Shown here: piece after piece, positions 39,362 to 49,537 of the stretch | Numbering within the stretch: position 1 is the first letter of the stretch | Layout of the letters: each line of letters opens with the position of its first letter | Source: Gallaecimonas xiamenensis 3-C-1 | Lineage (GTDB): Bacteria > Pseudomonadota > Gammaproteobacteria > Enterobacterales > Gallaecimonadaceae | Direction: 5' to 3' | DNA length: 54,511 bases | NCBI RefSeq assembly: GCF_000299915.1 | Contig: NZ_AMRI01000028.1 | Coordinates: 1-54,511, forward strand | Position numbers and translations under genes: made by a program | Notes under the pieces: generated by a model | What the model saw: only the letters and a program-made list of their open reading frames with translations | Database searches by the model: none | What the model was told of the DNA's origin: nothing

Positions 39362-41479
39362 ATGGCATATCAGGTACTGGCCCGTAAGTGGCGACCCCAG
39401 CATTTCTCGGCCCTGGTAGGGCAAGAGCATGTGGTGCGGGCCCTCAACAACGCCCTGGCCCAGAACCGCCTGCATCACGCCTATCTCTTTACCGGCACCC
39501 GTGGCGTGGGGAAAACCACCCTGGCCCGGATCTTCGCCAAGAGCCTGAACTGCGAGACCGGGGTTACCCCCACCCCCTGCGGCCAGTGCTCCACCTGCCT
39601 GGAAATCGAAAGGGGCAATTTTGTCGACCTGATTGAGGTGGACGCCGCGTCCCGCACCAAGGTCGAAGACACCCGCGAGATCCTCGACAACGTCCAGTAT
39701 CGGCCGACCCGGGGCCGCTTCAAGGTGTACCTCATCGACGAAGTGCACATGTTGTCGCGCCACTCCTTCAATGCCTTGCTAAAGACCTTGGAAGAGCCGC
39801 CGGAGCACGTCAAATTCCTGCTGGCCACCACCGATCCGCAAAAGCTGCCGGTGACCATCTTGTCCCGCTGCCTGCAGTTCAACCTCAAAAGCCTGAGCCC
39901 GGAGCTGATCAGCAATCACCTGGCCTATGTGCTGGGCCAGGAACAGCTGGGTTTTGAAGAACCGGCCCTGCGGCTATTGGCCAAGGCCGCCAACGGCTCC
40001 ATGCGCGACGCCCTGAGCCTTAGCGATCAGGCCATTGCCCACGGTGACGGCCAGGTGCTGTTGGACAATGTCCAATCCATGCTCGGCACCCTCGACACCC
40101 AGCATGCCCAGCACCTGCTGGCAGCCGTGGTAGCCGGAGACGGCGCCGCCCTGCTGGCGGCTATCGAGCAGGTTGCCATGATGTCCCCCGATTATCTGGG
40201 GCTGCTGGGCGACTTGCTGGCGCTGCTGCATCAGGGGGCCATAGCCCAGCAGTTGCCGGGCAGCCAGGATCTGGCCGCCGAGCACCTGGCCACCCAGCTT
40301 AGCCCCCAGCAGTTACAGCTTTTCTACCAGATGGTGCTGCATGGCCGCCGCGACTTGCCGTTCTGTCCGGACCCGCGCATGGCCCTGGAGATGACCCTGC
40401 TGCGGATGCTGGCCTTCGATATCGACAAGGCTCCGGCCCTGGCCACCCAGGCGCCCCCAAGCCGCGCCGTGCCGGTCAGGCCTGCGCAGGTCAAAAGCCA
40501 GGACGCCGTGGCACCGGCCCCGGTGGCAACACCCCCCAAGGCGCCCCCAGCAGCCATGGTGCCGCCGGTGGCCAGCCAAGCCGACCTTGACGCCCAGCAG
40601 GCCCACTTGATGGCCATGGCCGAAGCCCAGGGCTTTAACCCCCAGACCGAGGCGCCGCCAGCGGCGCCCGAGCCTTTAACGCTAGAGGCGGCCCAGCCCG
40701 CAGCGCCTAAGCCCCAGGCCAGCCCCACCAGTACCTTGCTGGCTGCGCGCCAGGCCCTTAAGGCCAAGCAGCAGGACCAGGAGGACAAGGCGCCAAAAAA
40801 GCCTGAGGCCCAGCGGCGGGCCCCCCTTCAGCCTGCCCCCCAAGCCCAAGCCCAAGCCCAGGTCGCGGTTGCCGACCCCAACCCTGTCAAGGCTCCCGCC
40901 GCTCCCGGCTGGGACGACGAGCCCCCTTGGCTGGACGATGACCTGCCGCCTGCCGACCTGGGTATGGAACAGGCCTGGGCCGAGCAGCAGGCCGCCGAGC
41001 CGGCGCCGGTAACGGCAGAGCCGGAAGTGCCAGCCCCGGCACCGGCTCCCCGCAGCGACCCCTATCCCGGGGTGCTGCTGGCCCTGGATGATGCCCGCAC
41101 CGACGATCGCCGCTGGTTCGAATGCTGCGAGGCGCTGGATATTGGCGGCTTTGTGCGGCAATTGGCCCTGAACTCGGTGCTGGAACAGCAAGGGGACGGT
41201 TGGGTACTGCTGCTGGACCCGGCCCAGCGCCATTTGGAACGTAACCTTGGGGAATTGCAGCAGGCCCTTGGCCACAGTGGTATCTTCTCAGGGACACTAA
41301 AGGTGCAGATACAACAGGCGCCGGCCGGGCGGGAAAACCCCCTGGCCATCGCCAACCGAATTCACCAGCGCTGCCTGGCCTATGCCGAGCAGGCGCTGAC
41401 CGACGATCCCAGGGTGAAGGCCTTCCTGACCCTGTTTGATGCAGAACTGGTGGCGGACAGCGTCCGCCCGATCATGTGA
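39362..41479 (+). CDS. dnaX: DNA polymerase III tau (and gamma by frameshift)
   Basis: Clamp-loader ATPase (gamma) and, as full-length tau, the organiser of the replisome. Of 705 residues, the N-terminal part has Walker A GTRGVGKTT (45-53), zinc ligands C64, C73, C76 and C79, LIDEVHMLS (Walker B) and LLKTLEEPP with sensor ATTDPQKLP. Then comes a long Ala/Pro/Gln-rich linker and the tau C-terminal domain (~590-700). At codon 479-480 an in-frame A AAA AAG with stimulators allows a -1 shift, giving a ~481-residue gamma form. ybaB starts 9 bases after its stop. Confidence 0.97.
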   Translation: MAYQVLARKWRPQHFSALVGQEHVVRALNNALAQNRLHHAYLFTGTRGVGKTTLARIFAKSLNCETGVTPTPCGQCSTCLEIERGNFVDLIEVDAASRTKVEDTREILDNVQYRPTRGRFKVYLIDEVHMLSRHSFNALLKTLEEPPEHVKFLLATTDPQKLPVTILSRCLQFNLKSLSPELISNHLAYVLGQEQLGFEEPALRLLAKAANGSMRDALSLSDQAIAHGDGQVLLDNVQSMLGTLDTQHAQHLLAAVVAGDGAALLAAIEQVAMMSPDYLGLLGDLLALLHQGAIAQQLPGSQDLAAEHLATQLSPQQLQLFYQMVLHGRRDLPFCPDPRMALEMTLLRMLAFDIDKAPALATQAPPSRAVPVRPAQVKSQDAVAPAPVATPPKAPPAAMVPPVASQADLDAQQAHLMAMAEAQGFNPQTEAPPAAPEPLTLEAAQPAAPKPQASPTSTLLAARQALKAKQQDQEDKAPKKPEAQRRAPLQPAPQAQAQAQVAVADPNPVKAPAAPGWDDEPPWLDDDLPPADLGMEQAWAEQQAAEPAPVTAEPEVPAPAPAPRSDPYPGVLLALDDARTDDRRWFECCEALDIGGFVRQLALNSVLEQQGDGWVLLLDPAQRHLERNLGELQQALGHSGIFSGTLKVQIQQAPAGRENPLAIANRIHQRCLAYAEQALTDDPRVKAFLTLFDAELVADSVRPIM
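40779..40806 (+). other. Programmed -1 frameshift site in dnaX
   Basis: The slippery heptamer A AAA AAG (40795-40801) is in the zero frame (CCA AAA AAG). AGGAGG (40779-40784) ends 10 bases before it, as does the SD-like stimulator in E. coli dnaX. After a -1 slip the next codons are GCC and TGA (40804-40806), giving gamma one extra Ala. Just downstream CTGAGGCCC and GGGCC...CCTTCAG can pair as the stimulatory hairpin. All three elements match the E. coli arrangement. Confidence 0.9.
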
Positions 41480-41488
41480 GGAAAGACG

Positions 41489-41818
41489 ATGTTTGGTAAA
41501 GGCGGAATGGGCAACATCATGAAGCAGGCCCAGCAGATGCAGGAGCGGATGCAAAAGGCCCAGGAAGAAATCGCCAACATGGAAGTCACCGGCGAAGCCG
41601 GTGCCGGCCTGGTCAAGGTCACCATGCTCGGTAACCACAATGTGCGCCGCGTTGAAATCGACGACAGCCTGATGGAAGACGACAAGGACATGCTCGAAGA
41701 TCTCATCGCTGCGGCCATCAACGACGCCGTACGCCGTGTCGAAGAGGAATCCAAGGCCAAGATGGGCTCCGTGACCGGCGGCATGAAGCTGCCTGGCGGC
41801 CTACAGTTCCCCTTCTAA
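41489..41818 (+). CDS. ybaB: YbaB/EbfC nucleoid-associated protein
   Basis: A 109-residue dimeric DNA-binding protein of the tweezer-shaped YbaB family. Features are [30 protein letters not shown] split over two helices and a loop, [33 protein letters not shown] and the terminal [13 protein letters not shown]. It sits between dnaX and recR, the near-universal position. Confidence 0.97.
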   Translation: MFGKGGMGNIMKQAQQMQERMQKAQEEIANMEVTGEAGAGLVKVTMLGNHNVRRVEIDDSLMEDDKDMLEDLIAAAINDAVRRVEEESKAKMGSVTGGMKLPGGLQFPF

Positions 41819-41821
41819 GCC

Positions 41822-42424
41822 ATGGAATTTAGCCCGCTGCTGCGCGAGCTGATCCAGGCCCTGCGCTGCCTGCCCGGGGTGGGGGGGAAATCCGCCACCC
41901 GCATGGCCTTCCACCTCCTGGAGCGTGACCGGGAAGGGGGCCTGAAACTGGCCGGCCAGCTCAAGGCCGCCATGGAAGGCATTCAGCATTGCCAAGATTG
42001 CCGCACCTTTACCGAAGAGGAAAAGTGCGGCATCTGCGCCAACCCCAGGCGCCTGGAAGCCGGCCAGCTGTGCGTGGTGGAAACCCCAGGGGATGTGATG
42101 GCCATAGAGCAGACCGGCCTTTTTGCCGGCCGCTACTTTGTGCTGATGGGGCACCTGTCGCCCCTGGACGGTATAGGCCCGGCGGAGCTGGATCTGGACA
42201 AGCTCGATGTGCTGCTGGGGCGCGAGCCCTGGGGCGAGCTGATCCTGGCCACCAACCCCACAGTGGAAGGGGACGCCACCGCCCATTACGTGGCGCAGAT
42301 GGCCCGCCGCCACCATATCAAGGTCAGCCGTATCGCCCACGGCGTGCCTGTGGGGGGCGAGCTGGAATTTGTGGACGGCACTACCCTGTCCCATTCCTTC
42401 AGCGGCCGCCAACCCCTGGTTTGA
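41822..42424 (+). CDS. recR: Recombination mediator RecR
   Basis: A 200-residue ring-forming protein of the RecFOR gap-repair pathway. An HhH region [20 protein letters not shown] (15-34) precedes the C4 zinc finger (C57, C60, C69, C72), the Toprim segment with [15 protein letters not shown] and [10 protein letters not shown], and the Walker-B-like C-terminal [12 protein letters not shown]. Three bases after ybaB. Confidence 0.97.
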   Translation: MEFSPLLRELIQALRCLPGVGGKSATRMAFHLLERDREGGLKLAGQLKAAMEGIQHCQDCRTFTEEEKCGICANPRRLEAGQLCVVETPGDVMAIEQTGLFAGRYFVLMGHLSPLDGIGPAELDLDKLDVLLGREPWGELILATNPTVEGDATAHYVAQMARRHHIKVSRIAHGVPVGGELEFVDGTTLSHSFSGRQPLV

Positions 42425-42430
42425 TTGCTG

Positions 42431-42458
42431 AAAAAACCCCACGACAGTGGGGTTTTTT
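42431..42458. terminator. Terminator after recR
   Basis: AAAAAACCCCAC-gaca-GTGGGGTTTTTT, a 12-bp perfect symmetrical stem, 6 bases after the recR stop. It isolates htpG from the dnaX operon. Confidence 0.93.
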
Positions 42459-42469
42459 ATTCTCGGCGT

Positions 42470-42497
42470 CTTGAAAATATTGCCCCTGCCCCCATCT
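42470..42497 (+). promoter_or_regulatory. Heat-shock (sigma-32) promoter of htpG
   Basis: CTTGAA (42470-42475), 14 bp, CCCCATCT (42490-42497), which fits the sigma-32 consensus CTTGAA-N13-15-CCCCATNT at every fixed position. It is 38 bases before the htpG ATG and just past the recR terminator. Confidence 0.88.
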
Positions 42498-42534
42498 ACC
42501 TTCCCAGCGAGTCACACAAGAGGAATGTGGAACC

Positions 42535-44385
42535 ATGACCACCCAAACCCATGGTTTTCAAACCGAAGTCCAGCAACTGCTGCAACTGATGATCCACTCT
42601 CTGTATTCCAACAGGGACATCTTCCTGCGCGAACTCATTTCCAACGCCGCCGACGCCGCCGACAAGCTGCGTTTCAAGGCGCTGGAAAACGCCGACCTCT
42701 ATGAGGGCGACGGCGATCTCAAGGTGCGCATCAAAGCCGACAAAGACAAAGGCACCCTGACCATCAGCGACAACGGCATCGGCATGACCGAAAGCGAGAT
42801 CGTTGAGCACCTGGGCACCATCGCCAAGTCCGGCACCAAGGCCTTCTTCCAGAGCCTGTCCGGCGACGCCGCCAAAGACAGCCAGCTTATCGGCCAGTTC
42901 GGCGTGGGTTTCTACTCGGCCTTTATCGTCGCCGACACCGTCGAGGTGCACAGCCGTGCCGCCGGTGCCAAAGAAGGGGTGATGTGGCGCTCCAAAGGCG
43001 AGGGCACCTTCGAGACCGGCCCCAGCGACAAGACCAGCCGTGGCACCGACATCGTGCTGTTCCTCAAAGACGACGACAAGGACTTCTTGGAAAGCTACAA
43101 GCTCGAGCAGGTTATTCACACCTATTCTGACCACATCGGCGTGCCGGTGGAGCTCTATAAAGAGGGCAAGGAAGAGGGTGAAGACGGCGGCTTTGCCCCG
43201 GTCAACCAGGGCACGGCCCTGTGGACCAAGTCTAAGAGTGAGGTGAGCGACGAAGAGTACGTCAGCTTCTATCAGCACCTCTCCCATGATTTTGGCGAGC
43301 CGCTGACCTGGAGCCACAACAAGGTGGAAGGCAAGCACGAGTACACCTCCTTGCTGTACATCCCCAAAAACGCGCCCTGGGATCTGTACCAGCGCGAGCG
43401 CCAGCACGGCCTCAAGCTCTACGTCAAACGTGTGTTTATCATGGACGACGCCGAGGTGTTCCTGCCCCAGTACCTGCGCTTTGTTAAGGGCTTGGTGGAC
43501 TCGGCCGACCTGCCGCTCAACGTCAGCCGGGAGATCTTGCAAGACTCCAAGCTGACCCAGTCCATGAAAGGCGCCATTTCCAAGCGCATCCTGTCGATGC
43601 TGGAAAAGCTGGCCAAGGACAAGCCCGAAGACTACGCCGGATTCTGGAAAAACTTTGGCGCCGTGCTCAAAGAAGGCCCGGCCGAAGACTTTGCCAACCG
43701 CGAAGCCATTGCCGGCCTGCTGCGCTTCAACTCCACCCACCATGACGACACCGAGCACTTGGTGAGCCTGGATGAGTACCTCGAGCGCATGCCCGAAGGC
43801 CAGGACAAGATTTACTATGTGGTGGCCGACAGCTTCAACGCCGCCCGTTTCAGCCCGCACCTGGAAGTGCTGCGCAAGAAAGGCTTCGAGGTGTTGTTGC
43901 TGTCCGAGCGTATCGACGATTGGATGATGAGCCACCTTACCGAGTACAAGGGCAAGCCCTTTGCCTCTGCCACTCGTGGCGAGCTGGACATCGAAGCCAC
44001 CGACGAGGAAAAGGAAGCCGAGAAGGCTATCGAAGGGGTCTTGGCCAAGGTCAAAGACAGCCTCGGTGACAAGGTCAGCGAAGTGCGCTTTACCCATCGC
44101 CTCACCGACTCTCCGGCCTGTGTGGTGACCGACGAGCACGGCATGTCCAGCCAGATGGCCAAACTGCTGGCCTCCGTCGGCCAGGCGGCGCCTGAAGTGA
44201 AATACATCTTCGAGCTCAACCCCGAGCATCCTGTGGTCAAATCCCTGGACGGCCGCGAGGGCGAGAACTTCGAAGACGCGGTGGCGCTGCTGTTTGAACA
44301 GGCCCTGCTGGCCGAGCGCGGCAGCCTTGAGGATCCGTCCGGTTTTGTAAAACGCCTTAACAAGTTGATGCTGCAAGGACTTTGA
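42535..44385 (+). CDS. htpG: Chaperone HtpG (Hsp90)
   Basis: A 616-residue cytosolic ATP-dependent chaperone. The GHKL ATPase domain has [30 protein letters not shown] and [11 protein letters not shown]. The middle domain has [11 protein letters not shown] and RVFIMDDAE with the catalytic-loop motif [16 protein letters not shown]. The C-terminal dimerisation domain ends ...[13 protein letters not shown]. It has no MEEVD tail, as in bacteria. GGAA precedes the ATG. A sigma-32 promoter lies directly upstream. Confidence 0.98.
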   Translation: MTTQTHGFQTEVQQLLQLMIHSLYSNRDIFLRELISNAADAADKLRFKALENADLYEGDGDLKVRIKADKDKGTLTISDNGIGMTESEIVEHLGTIAKSGTKAFFQSLSGDAAKDSQLIGQFGVGFYSAFIVADTVEVHSRAAGAKEGVMWRSKGEGTFETGPSDKTSRGTDIVLFLKDDDKDFLESYKLEQVIHTYSDHIGVPVELYKEGKEEGEDGGFAPVNQGTALWTKSKSEVSDEEYVSFYQHLSHDFGEPLTWSHNKVEGKHEYTSLLYIPKNAPWDLYQRERQHGLKLYVKRVFIMDDAEVFLPQYLRFVKGLVDSADLPLNVSREILQDSKLTQSMKGAISKRILSMLEKLAKDKPEDYAGFWKNFGAVLKEGPAEDFANREAIAGLLRFNSTHHDDTEHLVSLDEYLERMPEGQDKIYYVVADSFNAARFSPHLEVLRKKGFEVLLLSERIDDWMMSHLTEYKGKPFASATRGELDIEATDEEKEAEKAIEGVLAKVKDSLGDKVSEVRFTHRLTDSPACVVTDEHGMSSQMAKLLASVGQAAPEVKYIFELNPEHPVVKSLDGREGENFEDAVALLFEQALLAERGSLEDPSGFVKRLNKLMLQGL

Positions 44386-44389
44386 GATC

Positions 44390-44415
44390 AAGGGCAGCCT
44401 CGGCTGCCCTTAACC
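44390..44415 (+). terminator. Probable terminator of htpG
   Basis: AAGGGCAG-cctcgg-CTGCCCTT followed by AACCTTTT. The T-run is displaced by four bases, so efficiency is uncertain. Confidence 0.6.
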
Positions 44416-44485
44416 TTTTCTTAATGGCGCCGGCTGTGTACCCTATGGCCTTTACGCAACTTGCTGCGTCAGCTTTATCAATTAA

Positions 44486-45145
<660 letters not shown>

Positions 45146-45146
45146 T

Positions 45147-45176
45147 AAAAAAGGCCCCGGTAAGGGGCCTTTTTTT
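45147..45176 (+). terminator. Terminator of adk
   Basis: AAAAAAGGCCCC-ggtaa-GGGGCCTTTTTT followed by another T, one base after the adk stop. Confidence 0.93.
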
Positions 45177-45185
45177 CGTATCCTG

Positions 45186-45215
45186 ATGACATTCTTCGAC
45201 TTATGGCCGTATAAC
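45186..45215 (+). promoter_or_regulatory. Candidate promoter of hemH
   Basis: ATGACA, 18 bp, TATAAC, located between the adk terminator and hemH; five of six matches in each hexamer. Confidence 0.55.
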
Positions 45216-45244
45216 GACGGCCAAGACGATGCAGAGGATACGAC

Positions 45245-46327
45245 ATGGCCTTTAAAGGCAGCCCCCATTTCAAGCACGGTCAAAGCCCCAAAGTCGGGGT
45301 ATTGGTAACCAACCTGGGCACCCCCGACGCCCCCACGCCCAAAGCCCTGCGCCGTTACTTAAAAGAGTTCCTGTCAGACCCCAGGGTGGTGGAGATCCCC
45401 AAGCCCATCTGGTGGCTTATCCTCAACGGCATCATTCTTAACACCCGCCCCAAAAAATCGGCCCATGCCTACCAAAGCGTCTGGACCGAACGGGGCTCGC
45501 CGCTGCTGTTTCACACCCAGGACCAGGCCAAGGCTCTGGCGGCGCGCTTTGCAGCAGAGCATGGCGACCAGGTGGAAGTGGCCTTTGCCATGCGTTACGG
45601 CAACCCCGGCATCAGCGAGGGTATACAGGGGCTGATGGATAAGGGGGTGGACCGGCTGCTGGTGCTGCCCCTTTACCCCCAGTACTGCGCCAGCACCAGC
45701 GCCTCGACCCTGGACAAGGTCAGTGACGATTTGCGCCGGCGCCGCTGGCTGCCGGACCTGCGTTTTGTCAGCCACTACCATGACTTTGGCCCCTACATCG
45801 AGGCCCTGGCCCAGAGCATCGAGCAGCATTGGCAGGCCCACGGCCGGGCCGACAAGCTGGTGCTGTCCTATCACGGCATTCCCAAGCGCAACCTGCTGCT
45901 GGGGGACCCCTACTTTTGCGAGTGCCACAAGACCTCCAGGCTGCTGCGCGAGCGTTTGGGCCTGGGGGAAGATGAGGTACTCACCACCTTCCAGTCCCGT
46001 TTCGGCAAGGCCGAGTGGCTCAAACCCTACACCGACGCCACCCTCAAGCAGCTGGCCAGGGACGGGGTTAAATCGGTGCAGCTGGCTTGCCCGGGTTTTT
46101 CCGCCGACTGCCTGGAGACCATCGAAGAGATAGGGGTGGAGAACCGGGGATACTTCCTGGAGGCTGGCGGCGAGCGCTATGAGTACATCGCCGCCCTCAA
46201 TGCCAGCCCCGGTCATATCGACGCCCTCTACCAGTTGCTGCGCCGGGAGCTGCAAGGCTGGCTGGAAAAAGACACCGATCGCGCAGAAACTGCACAGCTT
46301 GCCCAGGCCCTTGGGGCCCAAAGCTGA
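45245..46327 (+). CDS. hemH: Ferrochelatase
   Basis: Inserts Fe2+ into protoporphyrin IX, the last step of haem synthesis; membrane-associated cytosolic enzyme. The 360-residue product has VLVTNLGTPDAPT near the N-terminus, PLYPQYCASTSAS, the catalytic His H210 in LSYHGIPKR and E291 in CPGFSADCLETIEEI. FCECHKTS (~224-231) contributes Cys near the site. It follows adk as in E. coli but with its own promoter and terminator. Confidence 0.97.
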   Translation: MAFKGSPHFKHGQSPKVGVLVTNLGTPDAPTPKALRRYLKEFLSDPRVVEIPKPIWWLILNGIILNTRPKKSAHAYQSVWTERGSPLLFHTQDQAKALAARFAAEHGDQVEVAFAMRYGNPGISEGIQGLMDKGVDRLLVLPLYPQYCASTSASTLDKVSDDLRRRRWLPDLRFVSHYHDFGPYIEALAQSIEQHWQAHGRADKLVLSYHGIPKRNLLLGDPYFCECHKTSRLLRERLGLGEDEVLTTFQSRFGKAEWLKPYTDATLKQLARDGVKSVQLACPGFSADCLETIEEIGVENRGYFLEAGGERYEYIAALNASPGHIDALYQLLRRELQGWLEKDTDRAETAQLAQALGAQS

Positions 46328-46346
46328 ACCTTGAGCGACGCCTTGT

Positions 46347-46372
46347 AAGCCCGGCTTGTTGCCGGGCTTTTG
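46347..46372 (+). terminator. Terminator of hemH
   Basis: AAGCCCGGC-ttgtt-GCCGGGCTT followed by TTG. Confidence 0.82.
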
Positions 46373-46464
46373 TCATAAAGGGGCGATTTAAAGAGCTTTT
46401 ACTCTAAAAACCGTGCAGGGCTACCAGGGTCCGCTGGACGGCTGTACGCTGAAAATTGCTGTTT

Positions 46465-46493
46465 TTTACAATCAAAACAACAACTTGTAGAAT
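46465..46493 (+). promoter_or_regulatory. Promoter of fadL
   Basis: TTTACA, exactly 17 bp, TAGAAT, with a predicted start near 46500 and a short leader. No FadR-type inverted repeat was recognised in the 190-base gap. Confidence 0.65.
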
Positions 46494-46522
46494 TCATGCA
46501 CTTTTTCTAGACGGATAGCCCC

Positions 46523-48037
46523 ATGTCACTGCGTTATTCCTTGTTGGCCCTGGCGGTGTTGAGTGCCAGCAGCCAGGCCGCTGGTTTCAAGATCTTCGAA
46601 CAATCCACTTCTTCCATGGGCAATGCCTATGCCGGCCGCACCGCCCTGGCCGAAGACGCCACCGTGGTCTATTCCAACCCCGCCGCCATGACCGAGCTGG
46701 ACCAGGCCCAATGGATTGTCGGCGCCAACGCCATTTTCGCTCAGGCCGACTGGTCCAACGCTCGGGGCCAAAACGCCAATGGCCAGGCTGTGGCTGGCCC
46801 TGCCAGTGACGACTTTTCTTCCCTGTCTGTGGTGCCGCACCTCTACTATTACCAGCCCATCAACGAGCAATGGCACGCCGGCCTGGCCCTGGTGGTGCCT
46901 TATGGCGTCACCTCCGACTACGATGACGATTTTGTCGGCCGTTACTTTGCCGACAAGACCTCCTTCCAGGTGGTCAGCCTGCAACCGGCCCTGGCCTATA
47001 AGGTGAACGACGCCTGGTCTCTGGGACTGGGACTGAGTGTCAATTTTGCCCAAGGGGAGTTGTCCAAGTTCAAGGACCACTCCGGTCTCTGTGAAATGCC
47101 GGCCGCCGCCCTGAACGGTCAATACGCCCAGCTGTCCGGCGGCGCTTACGACAGTGTCTACCAGGACGCCTTCTGCGAGTCCCGTTACCGGGTTAAAGGG
47201 GACGACTGGGGCCTGGGCCTGTCCCTTGGCCTGCACTATCGTCCTAGTGACGCCCTGCAATTGGGTATGAACTGGCACAGCCAGGTCCATTACAGCCTGG
47301 AAGGGGACTCCACCATCACCAACACCCCGGTGACCGGCGAGCTGGCACCCCAGGCCCTGGTGGATGCCGGCATCCTCTGGGTTGCCCCTACCATCCCCGG
47401 TGTGGTTGACGGCAGCAAGCTGCCTACGGTCAACACTCAGACCGGCCAGCTGGCGGTCAACAGCCAGATGACCGAAAGCAGCCGCCTGAGCCTGACAACC
47501 CCTCAGTCGGTGGCCTTCAGCGGCGCCTATCAGTTGGGTAAGTGGACCTACCTGGCCAGTGCCAACTGGACCGAGTGGAGCAAGTTCCAGTCCATCCGTA
47601 TCGAAAGCACTGCCAGTACCCCCAGCATCTCGGCATCCACCAGCCTGCCGAACAACCTCAATGAAACCGGCCTTATCGGCTATATCCCGGAGAAGTGGCA
47701 GAACGCCTGGGCCTTCGCCCTTGGGGTCAATTACCAGCTGAACCCGGATCTGGTGCTGCGCGCCGGCTACGCCCTGGACCAGTCACCGGTTCGCGACGAG
47801 TTCCGCACCGCCCGTATCCCCACCTCAGACCGCCAGTGGTTCACCCTGGGCCTGGGTTGGGAATTGAGCCCGGCCTGGCATCTGGATCTGGCCTACGGCT
47901 ACATGAAGATGGATGACGTAAAAGTCGATGAGCGCGAGTTCAACGCCCAGGACCAAGCCCTGTACAGCTCTGGCTACCAGGCCGATTACGAGTTGGACGC
48001 CCATGTGCTGTCGGCCCAACTGGTGCACCGCTTCTAA
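46523..48037 (+). CDS. fadL: FadL-family outer-membrane fatty acid transporter
   Basis: A 504-residue, 14-strand-type beta-barrel importing long-chain fatty acids or other hydrophobic compounds. The signal peptide (LLALAVLSASSQA) is cleaved before AGFKIFEQS. The mature N-terminus forms the hatch and includes GNAYAGRTALAEDATVVYSN followed by PAAM, with the conserved NPA. The barrel ends LSAQLVHRF. Extra Cys in an extracellular loop (CEMPAA...AFCESRY) could form a disulfide. The Shine-Dalgarno is weak (CGGA). It lies between hemH and gsk, where E. coli has other genes (aes), so it is a lineage-specific insertion in the block. Confidence 0.95.
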   Translation: MSLRYSLLALAVLSASSQAAGFKIFEQSTSSMGNAYAGRTALAEDATVVYSNPAAMTELDQAQWIVGANAIFAQADWSNARGQNANGQAVAGPASDDFSSLSVVPHLYYYQPINEQWHAGLALVVPYGVTSDYDDDFVGRYFADKTSFQVVSLQPALAYKVNDAWSLGLGLSVNFAQGELSKFKDHSGLCEMPAAALNGQYAQLSGGAYDSVYQDAFCESRYRVKGDDWGLGLSLGLHYRPSDALQLGMNWHSQVHYSLEGDSTITNTPVTGELAPQALVDAGILWVAPTIPGVVDGSKLPTVNTQTGQLAVNSQMTESSRLSLTTPQSVAFSGAYQLGKWTYLASANWTEWSKFQSIRIESTASTPSISASTSLPNNLNETGLIGYIPEKWQNAWAFALGVNYQLNPDLVLRAGYALDQSPVRDEFRTARIPTSDRQWFTLGLGWELSPAWHLDLAYGYMKMDDVKVDEREFNAQDQALYSSGYQADYELDAHVLSAQLVHRF

Positions 48038-48059
48038 GGCGCTTTGCCTGCCGTTGTGT

Positions 48060-48084
48060 AAGGGGCCCTTAGGGGCCCCTTGTT
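48060..48084 (+). terminator. Terminator of fadL
   Basis: AAGGGGCC-cttagg-GGCCCCTT followed by GTT; strong stem, poor T-tract. Confidence 0.7.
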
Positions 48085-48206
48085 GTAGGTGCCTAGCATG
48101 GCGGTTTCTTTTTGATGTAAAACGTTTTCCTGAAAATGTAAGCCGTGAGTTGGTCGTCGGCTTCTGCTACTATCGCCGCCCTCAAATGGGTCCTTGAGTG
48201 AAGCAC

Positions 48207-49511
48207 ATGAAATTCCCCGGCCAGCGTAAGAGTAAGCACTTTTTCCCGGTTGAATCCCGCGATCCCCTGCTCAGCGAGATCTCTCCTCTCAACAAGCCCA
48301 TTGCCAGCCATATCTGCGGTATTGACCAGGTGCTGGTGGATATCGAAGCCCATGTGCCCGAGAGCTTCCTGGAAAAATATGCCCTGTCCAAGGGCCACTC
48401 CATGCTGATAGAGCCGGAGAAAGCGGCGGCCATCTACGCCGAGCTGACAGCCCACAACCTGATCGTCTCGGAGTTCGCCGGCGGCACCATAGGCAACACC
48501 CTGCACAACTATTCAGTGCTGTCCGACGACCGCTCCGTGCTGTTTGGGGTGATGAACGAGACCATCAGGGTCGGCAGCTCCTCCTACCGTTACCTGTGCA
48601 ACACCTCGTCTAAGGTCGACCTTAACTACCTGCAGCCGGCGCCGGGTTCCATCGGCCAGTGCATCACCCTTATTGCCCCGGACGGTGAGCGCAGCTTCGC
48701 CATCAACAAAGGGGTGATGGATCTGCTGGATGTCAGCCACCTGGACAAGACCCTCATTCAGACCGGCTCGGCCCTGGTGATCTCCGCTTACCTGGTGCGC
48801 TGCGAAGAGCACGAGCCCATGAAAGACACCACCATGCAGGCGGTGGCCTGGGCCAAGGAAGCCGGGGTGCCGGTGGTATTGACCATGGGCACCAAGTTCA
48901 TCGTCGAAGACCGTAAGGAATGGTGGCAGCAGTTTATCCGCGACTATGTCACCGTGGTGGCCATGAACGAAGATGAAGCCCTGGCCCTGACCGGCCATGG
49001 CGACCCTTTGTTGGCCTGTGAGCAGGTACTGGAATGGACCGACATGGTGCTGTGCACCGCCGGCCCGGTTGGCCTCTACCTGGCCAGCTTTGCCGACGAA
49101 GAGCAAAAGCGTGAAACCAGCCGCCAATTGCTGCCCGGCGCCTTGCCCGAATTCAACCGCTTTGAGTTTTCCAGGCCCATGCGCCGCAATGACTGCGCCG
49201 AGCCCATCAAGGTCTATACCCATATTTCCCCTTATATGGGCGGCCCGGACCGTATCAAGAACACCAACGGTGCCGGTGACGGTGCCCTGGCGGCGCTGCT
49301 GCACGACATGGCGGCCAACGACTATCACCGCCTCAACGTGCCCGGCAGCTCCAAACATGCCGCCCGTTTCCTGGCCTACTCCTCTTTGTCCCAGGTCAGC
49401 AAGTATGCCAACCGGGTCAGCTACGAGGTGTTGGTGCAGCATTCTCCGCGCCTGTCCCGGGGCCTGCCGGAGCGGGAAGACAGCCTGGAAGAGGTCTACT
49501 GGGACCAATAA
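48207..49511 (+). CDS. gsk: Inosine-guanosine kinase
   Basis: A PfkB-family kinase phosphorylating inosine and guanosine for purine salvage. The 434-residue product is the same length as E. coli Gsk and starts MKFPGQRKSKHFFPV in parallel to it. Motifs are VSEFAGGTIGNTLHNYSVL, CNTSSKVDLNYLQ, the late PfkB signature NTNGAGDGALAALLHD with the catalytic Asp, and the C-terminal GLPEREDSLEEVYWD. A GTG three codons earlier (48198) is in frame; the ATG at 48207 is preferred on family length. Confidence 0.97.
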   Translation: MKFPGQRKSKHFFPVESRDPLLSEISPLNKPIASHICGIDQVLVDIEAHVPESFLEKYALSKGHSMLIEPEKAAAIYAELTAHNLIVSEFAGGTIGNTLHNYSVLSDDRSVLFGVMNETIRVGSSSYRYLCNTSSKVDLNYLQPAPGSIGQCITLIAPDGERSFAINKGVMDLLDVSHLDKTLIQTGSALVISAYLVRCEEHEPMKDTTMQAVAWAKEAGVPVVLTMGTKFIVEDRKEWWQQFIRDYVTVVAMNEDEALALTGHGDPLLACEQVLEWTDMVLCTAGPVGLYLASFADEEQKRETSRQLLPGALPEFNRFEFSRPMRRNDCAEPIKVYTHISPYMGGPDRIKNTNGAGDGALAALLHDMAANDYHRLNVPGSSKHAARFLAYSSLSQVSKYANRVSYEVLVQHSPRLSRGLPEREDSLEEVYWDQ

Positions 49512-49537
49512 AAAAAGCGCCCTTGGGCGCTTTTTTT
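49510..49537. terminator. Bidirectional terminator between gsk and the membrane-protein gene
   Basis: GCGCCC-tt-GGGCGC with A-run on one side and seven T on the other. It overlaps the gsk stop and the stop of the convergent gene. Confidence 0.9.

Noticed and set aside
42496-44391. A 631-codon open frame antisense to htpG
   Set aside because: It is a composition shadow: the sense strand encodes an unambiguous full-length HtpG, and the antisense product is low-complexity (V/L/G/H/Q-rich) with no recognisable domain. The same applies to long antisense frames over nadA, the aminotransferase, recR, hemH and gsk.
46375-46522. FadR operator before fadL
   Set aside because: No convincing inverted repeat of the FadR type was found; only a sigma-70 promoter is supported.
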